Source: Natranaerofaba carboxydovora
GTDB lineage: Bacteria > Bacillota > Natranaerobiia > Natranaerobiales > Natranaerofabaceae
Direction: 5' to 3'
DNA: 64,000 bases
NCBI RefSeq assembly: GCF_022539405.1
Contig: NZ_CP054394.1
Span: 1,180,501 to 1,244,500, forward strand
Part shown: positions 24,488-33,065 of the stretch, piece after piece
How the letters are laid out: the number at the start of each line of letters is the position of its first letter
Numbering within the stretch: position 1 is the first letter of the stretch
Position numbers and translations under genes: made by a program
The notes under the pieces: generated by a model
The model's database searches: none
Seen by the model: the letters and a program-made list of their open reading frames with translations, nothing else
What the model was told of the DNA's origin: nothing

Positions 24488-25267
24488 TTATTCTCTACCA
24501 ATAATGTAGCGATAAGGGTCTACTTTTTCTCTTAGAAGATCTAGTTCTTCTTTTGAAGGAATTGGGCTTTCTTCTAAGTTATCGCTCCACAGTAGTTTGA
24601 ACCCGGTATTTTCTTCTATTTTTTCTTTAGTTACTCCGGGATGGATACTCTCAACTTTCATTCTGCCAGTCTTATCGTCATAACCCATCACACACAAATC
24701 GGTGATAACCTTGTATGGCCCTGTACCCTCAGGTAGGCCCACATCCTCTCTTGTTCCTGGCCCGTTTAGATATCCAGGAGTGGTAAGAAAATCGACTTTT
24801 TCTACAAATCTTTGTTTGACATGGGGAGTGATAACCATGGTGTTCCAGCATAGAGAAGCTAGTTCATTTGCTCCTCCGCTGCCTGGCAGTCTAACCTTTG
24901 GCTTGTAATAATCATCACCGATAATGGTGGAGTTAAGATTGCCATATTTATCTATTTGGGCTCCTCCAAGGAATGTAAAGTCTACCATTCCAGCTTGACA
25001 TAGTTCCATAATCTCTGCCATGCTAGTAGACATAATTCCTTTATAAAAAGTTCTTGAATCACCAACGCTTATTGGCATTGTTGGAAGCTGTGGTCCCAAG
25101 CCACCAGCTTCAAACATTATTATTAGATCGGGGGCCACGGTTCGCTGGCTAAGCATTGCAGCAGCACAGGGCGCCCCGGTTCCAACCACTACAGTACTTT
25201 TATCTTCCAAAAACCTAGAAGCAAGAGTGATCATTAACTCCATCTGATTATAATCGGCACTTTTCAT
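24488..25267 (-). CDS. CoA-transferase subunit beta, glutaconate/IpdB type (copy 1)
   Basis: 259 residues. Class I CoA-transferase fold: VVVGTGAPCAAAMLSQRT, then IIMFEAGGLGP, where E53 matches the catalytic glutamate position of glutaconate CoA-transferase beta, then FLGGAQIDKYGNLNST and GSGGANELASL. It moves CoA between acids; the related actinobacterial IpdAB hydrolyses a ring ketone instead, so the reaction is open. It lies 50 bp after the alpha subunit. A close second copy sits at 59288-60067. Confidence 0.88.
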   Translation of the reverse strand: MKSADYNQMELMITLASRFLEDKSTVVVGTGAPCAAAMLSQRTVAPDLIIMFEAGGLGPQLPTMPISVGDSRTFYKGIMSTSMAEIMELCQAGMVDFTFLGGAQIDKYGNLNSTIIGDDYYKPKVRLPGSGGANELASLCWNTMVITPHVKQRFVEKVDFLTTPGYLNGPGTREDVGLPEGTGPYKVITDLCVMGYDDKTGRMKVESIHPGVTKEKIEENTGFKLLWSDNLEESPIPSKEELDLLREKVDPYRYIIGRE

Positions 25268-25317
25268 TTCAATCCCCTCCTTTTAACAAAATGATCCTTG
25301 TTTGTAATGCCTTCATC

Positions 25318-26331
25318 TTATTCTCCTAACTCTTCCAAGTCTTCAATTAGCACTTCTTTTCTTCTAAGATCTTTTAATTTTTCTATACCTCCACAAAGCT
25401 GTAGATATTCGCTAAAATCAGAAGTGCTGTAGATATATTTTTGGAGGAATTCATCAATTTTGCCCTCCTGCTCCTGCTGTAACCATTCGTTTAGATGTTC
25501 TTCATCGCTAAAATATCTGTATGGCATATTCCCCGGATAACAACCATAAGGCACTTCTGCTACAGCATCTACTAAAAAGTAAGGAATGCTTACTTTATCA
25601 GTTTCATTTCTCATTTGAGAATGAGGGACTAGCTCTTCGGTTGTTACTATTACATATTTTGAAGCCTTAACTATATCAATATCTCCCACGTCAATTCCTT
25701 CAATTTGACAGTTGCCGTATATATCTGCTTTATGAACATGTATACAAGCCACATCAACGGGAAGCGCTGGTAAAGCTGCATATTTTTGTCCAGTAAAAGG
25801 GCAGTGCATTACTTTGGCACCGCTGTATTTAAAGGTATCTGTACCTAAAAGTGCTCTACTTGGTAAAAATGATAAACCCATGGCAGCAGCTTTGTAGCGC
25901 CAGGTCAAAGTTGCGTTAGTCCATTCGCATACTTCAACTCCGTATTTTTCAAATGCATCCCTTGCGCTCTTAGATAGACCTCTTGCTTCAAGGCCAACTA
26001 CATAAGCTGCATCACATCTATCTACTGCACCACCAGCCATTAATATTTGACCATCATGGGTTGCAGTGTGCCCTGATAGAGCGAGATTTTTCTTTCTTTG
26101 TCTTACTATTTCATGATAAATAGCAGTAGGTATCCTATTAGTCCCAAATCCACCAACTGCTAAATAAATGCCATCTTCAATATATTTATTTACAGCTTCT
26201 TTTACCGAGGTTACCTTACTTTTCATTTCTCGAGATTTATTTTTGAAAAACTTTCTTGAACCTTCAGCATCAGGTTTTTTAAACAATTTACCTTTTCCTT
26301 CTTGCAAGCCAATTAGCTCTTCATAACTCAT
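25318..26331 (-). CDS. CoA-transferase subunit alpha, glutaconate/IpdA type (copy 1)
   Basis: 337 residues, start ATG 26331 (AGGTGA 5 nt upstream). Motifs include YLAVGGFGTNRIPTAIYHEIVRQ, LSGHTATHDGQILMAGG, LGTDTFKYSGAKVM, HVHKADIYGNCQIEG and PHSQMRNETDKVSIPYFLVDAV. It forms the hetero-oligomer with the beta subunit. A hairpin at 26430-26455 separates it from the ligase gene, so the pair may be partly uncoupled from the rest. Copy 2 is at 60118-61140. Confidence 0.88.
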   Translation of the reverse strand: MSYEELIGLQEGKGKLFKKPDAEGSRKFFKNKSREMKSKVTSVKEAVNKYIEDGIYLAVGGFGTNRIPTAIYHEIVRQRKKNLALSGHTATHDGQILMAGGAVDRCDAAYVVGLEARGLSKSARDAFEKYGVEVCEWTNATLTWRYKAAAMGLSFLPSRALLGTDTFKYSGAKVMHCPFTGQKYAALPALPVDVACIHVHKADIYGNCQIEGIDVGDIDIVKASKYVIVTTEELVPHSQMRNETDKVSIPYFLVDAVAEVPYGCYPGNMPYRYFSDEEHLNEWLQQEQEGKIDEFLQKYIYSTSDFSEYLQLCGGIEKLKDLRRKEVLIEDLEELGE

Positions 26332-26429
26332 AAAATTCACCTACCTTATATTTGGTTAATTAAATTTAGTTACTAATCAATAAATTGACAAATCAGTAAA
26401 ATTATAAATATGAATTAGATGTTATTAGA

Positions 26430-26455
26430 GGGCCTGGCATATAAATACCAGGCCC
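26430..26455 (-). terminator. Intercistronic hairpin in the acyl-CoA operon
   Basis: GGGCCTGG (26430-26437) pairs with CCAGGCCC (26448-26455). On the minus strand the tail is TCTAATAAC, a weak T-run, so it may act as an attenuator or processing site between the ligase and CoA-transferase genes. Confidence 0.55.
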
Positions 26456-26482
26456 CATTAGTGGAACATTTAATTATATATT

Positions 26483-28216
26483 TTAGGCTTCTTTTCTTTG
26501 TTCAAGCTGATCATGGAGGTTGAAATCTTCTATAGCTTTATCTCTTAATTTATATTTTTGGATCTTACCGCTTGCAGTCATAGGGTAATCATCGATGAAT
26601 TTAATGTATTTAGGTATCTTATGTCTAGCTATTTGCCCAGTGCAAAATTCTTTTATCTCATTTTCTGTAGCTTCTTCGCCTTCTGCAAGTTTGATATAAG
26701 CGGCTAGCTCTTCCCCGTACTTTTTACTTGGTGCACCAATAATTTGTACATCTGAAACTTTCGGATGAGTATATAAGAACTCTTCGATTTCTCTTGGATA
26801 AATGTTTTCGCCGCCGCGGATGATCATGTCTTTTAGACGTCCTGTTACAGACAGATAACCTTCTTCGTCCATAACTCCTAGGTCTCCAGTACATACCCAG
26901 CCGTTTTCAGTGATAGTTTCGTTTGTTTCGTCTTCCATTTTGTAGTAGCCTTTCATTATGGGGTAGCCCCTGGCTCGAATTTCCCCGGTTTCTCCTGGAT
27001 CCACCTCTTCATCTGTTTCAGGGTCGAACACTTTAACCTCAATATTTGGAAGTGGTCGCCCTACTGTAGAGACTCTTCGTTCTAATGGATCTGAAGGTCT
27101 GGTTTTTGTAAGGACCGGTGAGGTCTCTGTCTGGCCAAAAGATATAGTTACTTCTGGTGCCATGTGTTCTGTCACCTGTTTCATAAGTTCCATGGGACAG
27201 TTAGATCCTGCCATTATACCTGTGCGAAGATGTTTGAGGTCATATTCTTCAAAATCAGGGTGGTCAAGTACTACTCTCCACATAGTAGGGACGCCCTGGC
27301 AGGCAGTGCTTTTACCTTTGTCTAATGTCTTTAGCACCCACTCTGGGTCAAAGAATGGTACGGGAAGTATAGTGGCTCCGTGAGTAAGACATGCTGTAAT
27401 ACTCATTGTCAGACCAAAACAGTGAAAGAATGGTACGGGAGTACAAAGTCGTTCAGCGTCGGTGTAGTTTTGGGCTTCACCGACATACCAAGCATTATTT
27501 ATGACATTGTAGTGGGTAAGCATAACACCCTTTGGAAAACCAGTGGTTCCAGAAGTATACTGTATATTAAAAACATCATGAGGGTCGCAGGCACTTTGAT
27601 ATCTAGATAGTTCATTGTCGGGAATCTCGCTGCCAAGTTCTAAGAACTCATTCCAGCTAAACATACCTGGATGTTCTTCATCTTTATCAGGGTCACTTTC
27701 TCCTCCGGCAAAAATTACATTTTTCAATTTAGGAAGGTTTTCTGAATTAAGTTTTCCTGGCTCACTGTCTTTTAATTCTGGGGCTATTTGATAGACAGAG
27801 TCCAAATATCTATTGCCTTTGTGTTCATCGATTAGTACCAAAGTGTTGCTGTCTGATTGTTGCAAGAGATACTCAAGTTCGCTGGCTTTGTAGTTGGTGT
27901 TAACTGTTACTAGGACAGCACCTATCTTGGCAGCTCCTCCTAGTGTAAAAATCCATTGGGGGATGTTAGTCCCCCACATGGCAACATGATCACCTTTTCT
28001 TACTCCAAGCATTCTTAAACTTTTAGCTACTTTATTACACATATCCCTATAGTCTTTGTACGAGTAGCTTTTTTCAAAAGGTGACACATAGACGATTGCT
28101 TCTTTGTCGCCATACTCTTCTGCCCTTTGATCTAAAAGATCGCCAAAGGTGGTTTCAAAGAAGTCATTTGGTGGTTTTCTTTGATCACCAACCAAAAAAT
28201 CTTTGCCTTTTGTCAT
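26483..28216 (-). CDS. AMP-forming acyl-CoA synthetase
   Basis: 577 residues. Adenylate-forming motifs are intact: IQYTSGTTGFPKGVMLTH (P-loop), SFGQTETSP, GWVCTGDLGVMDEEGY, GRLKDMIIRGGENIYPREIEEF, and the C-terminal lysine in MTASGKIQKYKLR. It activates a carboxylic acid with ATP and CoA; the closest named type is medium/long-chain fatty acid CoA ligase. It lies 18 bp after a DUF35 gene within the acyl-CoA operon, so it probably supplies the thioester used by the acyl-CoA dehydrogenase and thiolase-fold proteins. Confidence 0.92.
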   Translation of the reverse strand: MTKGKDFLVGDQRKPPNDFFETTFGDLLDQRAEEYGDKEAIVYVSPFEKSYSYKDYRDMCNKVAKSLRMLGVRKGDHVAMWGTNIPQWIFTLGGAAKIGAVLVTVNTNYKASELEYLLQQSDSNTLVLIDEHKGNRYLDSVYQIAPELKDSEPGKLNSENLPKLKNVIFAGGESDPDKDEEHPGMFSWNEFLELGSEIPDNELSRYQSACDPHDVFNIQYTSGTTGFPKGVMLTHYNVINNAWYVGEAQNYTDAERLCTPVPFFHCFGLTMSITACLTHGATILPVPFFDPEWVLKTLDKGKSTACQGVPTMWRVVLDHPDFEEYDLKHLRTGIMAGSNCPMELMKQVTEHMAPEVTISFGQTETSPVLTKTRPSDPLERRVSTVGRPLPNIEVKVFDPETDEEVDPGETGEIRARGYPIMKGYYKMEDETNETITENGWVCTGDLGVMDEEGYLSVTGRLKDMIIRGGENIYPREIEEFLYTHPKVSDVQIIGAPSKKYGEELAAYIKLAEGEEATENEIKEFCTGQIARHKIPKYIKFIDDYPMTASGKIQKYKLRDKAIEDFNLHDQLEQRKEA

Positions 28217-28234
28217 AGGCTAAACTCCTCTCCT

Positions 28235-28723
28235 TTAACAAGGTTTGAAATATTTAATATCAAGCAGATAACCTGTTCTTTCTGCTTTTTGCCTAATTAC
28301 AGCTTCGACCTCCATGCCGCTACTTATTTCATCAGGACTGCATTCATCCAAACGATGAATGACAATTCCATCAGCTATTTTTATAGCTGCAAGTATAGTT
28401 GGTTTATCTTTTGGTGAGCCGTCTTTATTTACATAGGCCACAGTATAGCTGTATATAGTTCCTTTACTACCAACATCTATCCACTCTTCTAGTCTTTCAA
28501 AGCATTTTTCGCAGTAGAGTCTTGCAGGAACATAAGTGTAATCACATTTATTACAGCGGGTTCCAAATATTTTCCCATTTTCTTTTAACTCGTTGAAAAA
28601 TTTTTGACCGGCAACTCCTGCAGTATAGCGATTTTTTACGGGAAAGCTGTTCCCTATACTATCTCTTGTAGAGGACCAATAGCCAGCATTAACATTTTTT
28701 GTAACCCTCTCAGTCAAAGCCAT
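28235..28723 (-). CDS. DUF35 OB-fold/zinc-ribbon acyl-CoA-associated protein (second of two)
   Basis: 162 residues. Rubredoxin-like zinc ribbon CNKCDYTYVPARLYCEKC (about 54-71) followed by an OB fold ending ILAAIKIADGIVIHRL and the terminal DIKYFKP. DUF35 proteins bind acyl-CoA and partner thiolase-superfamily enzymes (archaeal thiolase/HMG-CoA synthase complex, BbsAB, ChsH2-Ltp2). Its neighbours fit that role. GGAGAG lies before the ATG. Confidence 0.85.
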   Translation of the reverse strand: MALTERVTKNVNAGYWSSTRDSIGNSFPVKNRYTAGVAGQKFFNELKENGKIFGTRCNKCDYTYVPARLYCEKCFERLEEWIDVGSKGTIYSYTVAYVNKDGSPKDKPTILAAIKIADGIVIHRLDECSPDEISSGMEVEAVIRQKAERTGYLLDIKYFKPC

Positions 28724-28739
28724 GTTAATCTCTCCTTTA

Positions 28740-29258
28740 TTAATAAGGTTTAAAATATTTTATATCTGTAATAGCACCGGTTCTTTCTTCTTCTGGTTTC
28801 CAAACAGCCTTAACTTTCATCCCTATTTTGATATCTTCAGGTTTTACCTCGCCTAATAGATGCAAAATACCCATTCCTTTAGTAGCGCCATTAATTTCTA
28901 TTACTGCAGGAAGGGGAGGATCCTCACCTTCCTCTACCCTACTTGCATCCCAGTGTACATTACAGATGGAAAAAGTATTGATAATCCCTGTATCTTCTAC
29001 ATATACCCAATCATCAGTTGGTCTAAAGCATAGTTCACAGAACATACGGGGTGGCAGCATAATACGTCCACATTCGTTGCATTTTTTTGCAATTATATTT
29101 CCTTTTTTTAGCTCGCTAAGATATTTACCAATTGCTTTCCCACAGTCCCAGGTATATTCGCAATCTAGACTATCAAAGGTATGGAATATATCGCCGGCTT
29201 TAATGTCTTTTTCAGATACGGAGGTACCACCGGATACCCATTTTTCCATATTTCCCAT
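28740..29258 (-). CDS. DUF35 OB-fold/zinc-ribbon protein (first of two)
   Basis: 172 residues. Zinc ribbon CNECGRIMLPPRMFCELC (about 59-76), OB fold, and terminal DIKYFKPY. It is homologous to the next gene but diverged; the two DUF35 genes match the two thiolase-fold genes in number. It lies 53 bp after the downstream thiolase-fold gene. AAAGGAGG lies 9 nt before the ATG. Confidence 0.85.
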   Translation of the reverse strand: MGNMEKWVSGGTSVSEKDIKAGDIFHTFDSLDCEYTWDCGKAIGKYLSELKKGNIIAKKCNECGRIMLPPRMFCELCFRPTDDWVYVEDTGIINTFSICNVHWDASRVEEGEDPPLPAVIEINGATKGMGILHLLGEVKPEDIKIGMKVKAVWKPEEERTGAITDIKYFKPY

Positions 29259-29311
29259 TGTTGTTCGCCTCCTTTATTAATAAATGATTAGCATCAAATA
29301 TTTATGAGTTC

Positions 29312-30469
29312 TTAATTACCCATTACTACTACGGAACTAACCTGCATCAAGTCACCCCATGCCTGGGCTACGCCAAGCTTAGGTGAACCTGGCACTTGTC
29401 TTTCCCCGGCTTCGCCTCTAAGCTGCCAGAATAACTCTGCTATCTTCATAGTTCCTGCAGCTGCAATAGGGTTTCCAACACCCATTAAGCCACCAGATGG
29501 ACACATAGCAATTTCCCCGTCCTGATCGAAGTAACCGTCTTTTAAAAGATCCACAGTTTTACCTTTCGGTGATAGCTGTAGTCCTTCCATATGATGAAGG
29601 GCTTTGTAATCAAAAGGATCATAAGGTTCTGCTATATCGATATCTTCTATTGGGTTTCTTATACCTGCCATATCATAAGCCATCCAGGCAGCTTTTTCGC
29701 AGTACCTTGGATAATACAAGTCTCTTGTTGCCCAGTATGCCGTATCAAGATTCCAACCTACTCCTTCCACCCAAACAGGCTGATCGGTTATCTGTCTTGC
29801 CACTCTGTCTGAGGCGAGCACTACTGCGACTGCTCCATCAGAAACAGGGCTAACATCTAGGCGGTTAACTGGATATGCCATAACTTCTGAATTTAGCACA
29901 TCTTCTACTGTTACCTCGGTATCAAACTGGGAAGCAGGATGTTTTATCCCCTGATTTTTGTTTTTTTCTGCAACTATTGCCATGTCTTCTTTTGTATAGC
30001 CATATGTCTCCATATATCTTTTCATCTCCATGGCAAAAATCCAAAGTAAAGTAGGATCCAAAGGTCTTTCTGTGGTATGATCAAATATAGTCTTGAAAAA
30101 TGCCTGGGCATGAGGCATAGCACTAGACATCTTTTCTTCGCAGACTACAACACAGGTATCAAAATGTCCTGATGCTACGTGATACCATCCGTGAATCAGT
30201 GAGTGTACTCCTGTAGCTCCACCTACATATACCCTCATAGTAGGTTTGTTAAATCCTCCACAGCCATCTGCTAGATATTCTCCTTTTTGATGGATACCAT
30301 CAAAGGCATCAGGAGCACTACCATGTGCTATACTTTCGATATCATCAAGCTGCAAACCACAGCTGTCTAAAGCATTTTTAGTAGCCTCGTAAGATAATTC
30401 CTTAGGTGTTTCAAGTGCTCTTCTGACAAAATTAGTCATTCCAGCACCAACAACAGCGACGTCTCTCAT
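29312..30469 (-). CDS. Thiolase-fold protein lacking the catalytic Cys and His (SCP2-thiolase/aldolase type)
   Basis: 385 residues, full length for SCPx-type thiolases. DVAVVGAGMTNF at the start and NRLDVSPVSDGAVAVVLAS in the middle are family markers. At the nucleophile position (CASG in thiolases) it reads YVGGATG, and the C-terminal GHP is GNP (GVGNPIAAAG), so thiolase chemistry is unlikely. Cys-less members such as Ltp2 are retro-aldolases that need a DUF35 partner, and two DUF35 genes follow. The assignment as an aldolase is inference. Confidence 0.78.
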   Translation of the reverse strand: MRDVAVVGAGMTNFVRRALETPKELSYEATKNALDSCGLQLDDIESIAHGSAPDAFDGIHQKGEYLADGCGGFNKPTMRVYVGGATGVHSLIHGWYHVASGHFDTCVVVCEEKMSSAMPHAQAFFKTIFDHTTERPLDPTLLWIFAMEMKRYMETYGYTKEDMAIVAEKNKNQGIKHPASQFDTEVTVEDVLNSEVMAYPVNRLDVSPVSDGAVAVVLASDRVARQITDQPVWVEGVGWNLDTAYWATRDLYYPRYCEKAAWMAYDMAGIRNPIEDIDIAEPYDPFDYKALHHMEGLQLSPKGKTVDLLKDGYFDQDGEIAMCPSGGLMGVGNPIAAAGTMKIAELFWQLRGEAGERQVPGSPKLGVAQAWGDLMQVSSVVVMGN

Positions 30470-30534
30470 TTTAAAAGCCTCCTTCTAAGAATTATGATTA
30501 TTTAATTTTGATTATTTTTTTGAAATTATAAGCT

Positions 30535-31701
30535 TTAATAACGATCATTACTTAAGATTGTAACTACCCCGGTAGCTGTAGGGATGTTTCTCCAGGCAAA
30601 GGCAAGTCCTGTATTTGCACCTTCAATCTGTCTTTTGCCCGCCTCATTTCTAAGCTGTAAGACAACTTCGAGTAATTTTTGAAAACCATTAGCTTCGTGC
30701 ATATGACCTACACCTAAATTACCTCCTGATACATTCACAGGTAAATCTCCGTTTTTTGAAAAGACCCCTTGTTCTAATAAGTCACCAGATTCTCCGGGGG
30801 AACAAAGTTTAAGAGCTTCTATATGCTGAAGTTCTTTGTAAGAGAAGGTATCGTCAATTTCAGCCAAAGATAACTCTTTTCTTGGATATTTTATTCCTGC
30901 CTGTTCGTAAGCTTTTTGGGCTGCTAATCTAGCGTATACAGCAGAGCCAAGCCCTTCATTTCTTGAATCTAAATTAGGAGTATCAGTAGCCCAGCTAATT
31001 CCTTTGACCCAAACAGGATTTTCACATAACTCTAAAGCTTTTTCCTCAGATGCAAGTAGGAATACAATAGCACCGTCCAAATCTTCGCTTGAGTCTAATC
31101 TATTTATCGGTTCAAAAAGAGCTGGTGAATTTAATACGTCTTTAGCATCTATATTAGCCCCATATGAGGCATAGGGGTTTGAAAGAGCATTTGCTTTATT
31201 TTTGGCTACTACTTTGGCACACTGCTCACGGGTATTTCCTGTTTCTTCAAGAAAACGGTTCATTTCTAGTCCAGCGATAAAATTTGGATTTTCATCTAGA
31301 GGTCTAACAGTAAGTGGATCGCATGCATAGGACATAACGTTTTCTTTTTGTTGAACATTTGAAGCTTTAGAAAAGGCTGAAGTAACTACAAGGTCTAGCT
31401 GTCCCGTTTGTATTTGCATCATAGCTGATGCTAGGCCCTGAAGGCCGTCTCCTGTAATACTTTGTACAGGCTTTAATACTGCACCAAGCTGATCTGGAAC
31501 GTATTCATCTGCTATACTTACTCCTTCCATGAAATCTTCAGAAGAAGCAACAAAAGCGTCTACTTCTGTTGGATGAATACCTCCAGCATCTTCATAACAC
31601 CTGGTGGCAGCTTCATAGATCATCTCTCTGTAAGAAACGTCTGGGGTTGTGCTCCCAAACTTTGAATAACCGACTCCGATTATAGCCACCTTTTTGTTCA
31701 T
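30535..31701 (-). CDS. Thiolase-fold protein lacking the nucleophilic Cys
   Basis: 388 residues. Thiolase-superfamily markers (KVAIIGVGYSKFG, NRLDSSEDLDGAIVFLLAS) are clear. The nucleophile block reads VQSITGDGLQGL where thiolases have a CASG motif, placing Thr at the Cys position; the GH of GVGHMHEANG is kept. It differs strongly from the next gene, so the two may form a heteromer or act on different acyl-CoAs. It begins 32 bp after the acyl-CoA dehydrogenase. GGAGGG precedes the ATG. Confidence 0.78.
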   Translation of the reverse strand: MNKKVAIIGVGYSKFGSTTPDVSYREMIYEAATRCYEDAGGIHPTEVDAFVASSEDFMEGVSIADEYVPDQLGAVLKPVQSITGDGLQGLASAMMQIQTGQLDLVVTSAFSKASNVQQKENVMSYACDPLTVRPLDENPNFIAGLEMNRFLEETGNTREQCAKVVAKNKANALSNPYASYGANIDAKDVLNSPALFEPINRLDSSEDLDGAIVFLLASEEKALELCENPVWVKGISWATDTPNLDSRNEGLGSAVYARLAAQKAYEQAGIKYPRKELSLAEIDDTFSYKELQHIEALKLCSPGESGDLLEQGVFSKNGDLPVNVSGGNLGVGHMHEANGFQKLLEVVLQLRNEAGKRQIEGANTGLAFAWRNIPTATGVVTILSNDRY

Positions 31702-31733
31702 TAAATAATCCCTCCTAAAGATATTGATAGTTT

Positions 31734-32879
31734 TTAACAGCCAAGCTGTCTTGCGATGACAAGGCGTTGTACTTCTGAAGTTCCCTCGCCTATCTCCATA
31801 AGTTTTGCATCACGAAGATAGCGCTCAACTGGATACTCTTTCATATATCCGTAGCCACCGTGTATTTGTATAGCATCTAGTGCAGCTCGAACAGAAGTTT
31901 CGGAAGCATAAAGTTTAGCCATAGATGCTTCTTTGGTAAATGGATAGCCATTATCCTTAAGCCAGGCAGCCCTGTAAGTGGCCAGGCGGGATAACTCTAT
32001 CTGGGTTGCCATGTCTGCTATTTTGTTTTGAATTGACTGGAACTTAGCTATTGGCTTGCCAAATTGAACACGTTCATTAGCGTATCTTATTGTTTCGTCT
32101 AAACAAGCCTGTGCAATTCCTACTGATAGAGCAGCAATACTAATTCTTCCTCCATCTAGTGCTTTAAGAAATTGTTTAAATCCCTCTCCCTCATTGCCTA
32201 GAATATTTTCTTTGGGGATTCTTACATCTTCCATTATTAGTTCGGCTGTATCAGAGCCTTTTAGGCCCATCTTTTCGTAAGGTTCACTGACTTGAAAGCC
32301 AGGTGTTTCAGTTGGTACGATAAATGAACTTATACCTTTTGTGCCTTTGCTTTTATCTGTCATAGCAGTAACTACTGCTACAGACGCCTTGGACGCATTG
32401 GTAATAAAACATTTGTTACCGTTAATCACCCATTCATCTCCATCTAGAACTGCTGTTGTGCGTGTTCCACCTGCATCAGAACCTGCGTCTGGTTCTGTTA
32501 ATCCAAAAGCAGCAAGGATTTTACCTTCTGCACAAGGTTTTAGCCATTTTTGTTTTTGCTCTTCAGTCCCAAATAAGTTTATCGGACCACTACCTATTGA
32601 ACAATGAGCAGCATAAGTTATCCCTGTTGAAGCACAAGCTCTAGAAACTTCTTCAACAGCTATGGCATAAGACAAATAACCGGCGCTAGCACCCCCGTAT
32701 TCTTCATCAAATGGTAAACCAAATAACCCCAGTTCACCCATTTGTTCAATTATTTCTGTGGGGAACTTTCCTTCATGGTCGATATCTTCGGCTTTTGGAG
32801 CGATTTCGTTTTGAGCAAAGCTGTTAACCATTTTCCAAATCTGCTTATGCTCATCTTCCAAAATGAAATCCATACTCAT
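31734..32879 (-). CDS. Acyl-CoA dehydrogenase
   Basis: 381 residues, start ATG 32879 (AAAGGAGG upstream; a GTG four codons earlier is less well placed). FAD-binding LTEPDAGSDAGGTRTTA and FITNASKAS, and the catalytic glutamate in IGEGTSEVQ near residue 363, match short-chain type enzymes. It oxidises acyl-CoA to 2-enoyl-CoA and passes electrons to ETF, which is not in the window. It is the first gene of the acyl-CoA operon. Confidence 0.94.
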   Translation of the reverse strand: MSMDFILEDEHKQIWKMVNSFAQNEIAPKAEDIDHEGKFPTEIIEQMGELGLFGLPFDEEYGGASAGYLSYAIAVEEVSRACASTGITYAAHCSIGSGPINLFGTEEQKQKWLKPCAEGKILAAFGLTEPDAGSDAGGTRTTAVLDGDEWVINGNKCFITNASKASVAVVTAMTDKSKGTKGISSFIVPTETPGFQVSEPYEKMGLKGSDTAELIMEDVRIPKENILGNEGEGFKQFLKALDGGRISIAALSVGIAQACLDETIRYANERVQFGKPIAKFQSIQNKIADMATQIELSRLATYRAAWLKDNGYPFTKEASMAKLYASETSVRAALDAIQIHGGYGYMKEYPVERYLRDAKLMEIGEGTSEVQRLVIARQLGC

Positions 32880-33001
32880 GCTGCTTTCCACCTCCTTTCA
32901 GTTGAGGAAAATATTTTATTTTGAACAAGTTTCACTATATAGATATTAAAGTGGACTAGATTTATGCATAGCTTGTTAACTTTTTTTAAAAAAATAAAAA
33001 A

Positions 33002-33020
33002 AGCAGCGAAATTCGCTGCT
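33002..33020 (-). terminator. Terminator of ygiQ
   Basis: AGCAGCG (33002-33008) pairs with CGCTGCT (33014-33020), and a long T-run follows on the minus strand. It lies 46 bp after the ygiQ stop. Confidence 0.85.
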
Positions 33021-33065
33021 TATCCAAAGTCTATTTGCTTTGCTTTATTATTAACTTTTTTGGGT

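Noticed and set aside
28828-29280. 150-codon plus-strand frame opposite a DUF35 gene
   Set aside because: Long but antisense to a gene with clear zinc-ribbon and OB motifs; no promoter or binding site.
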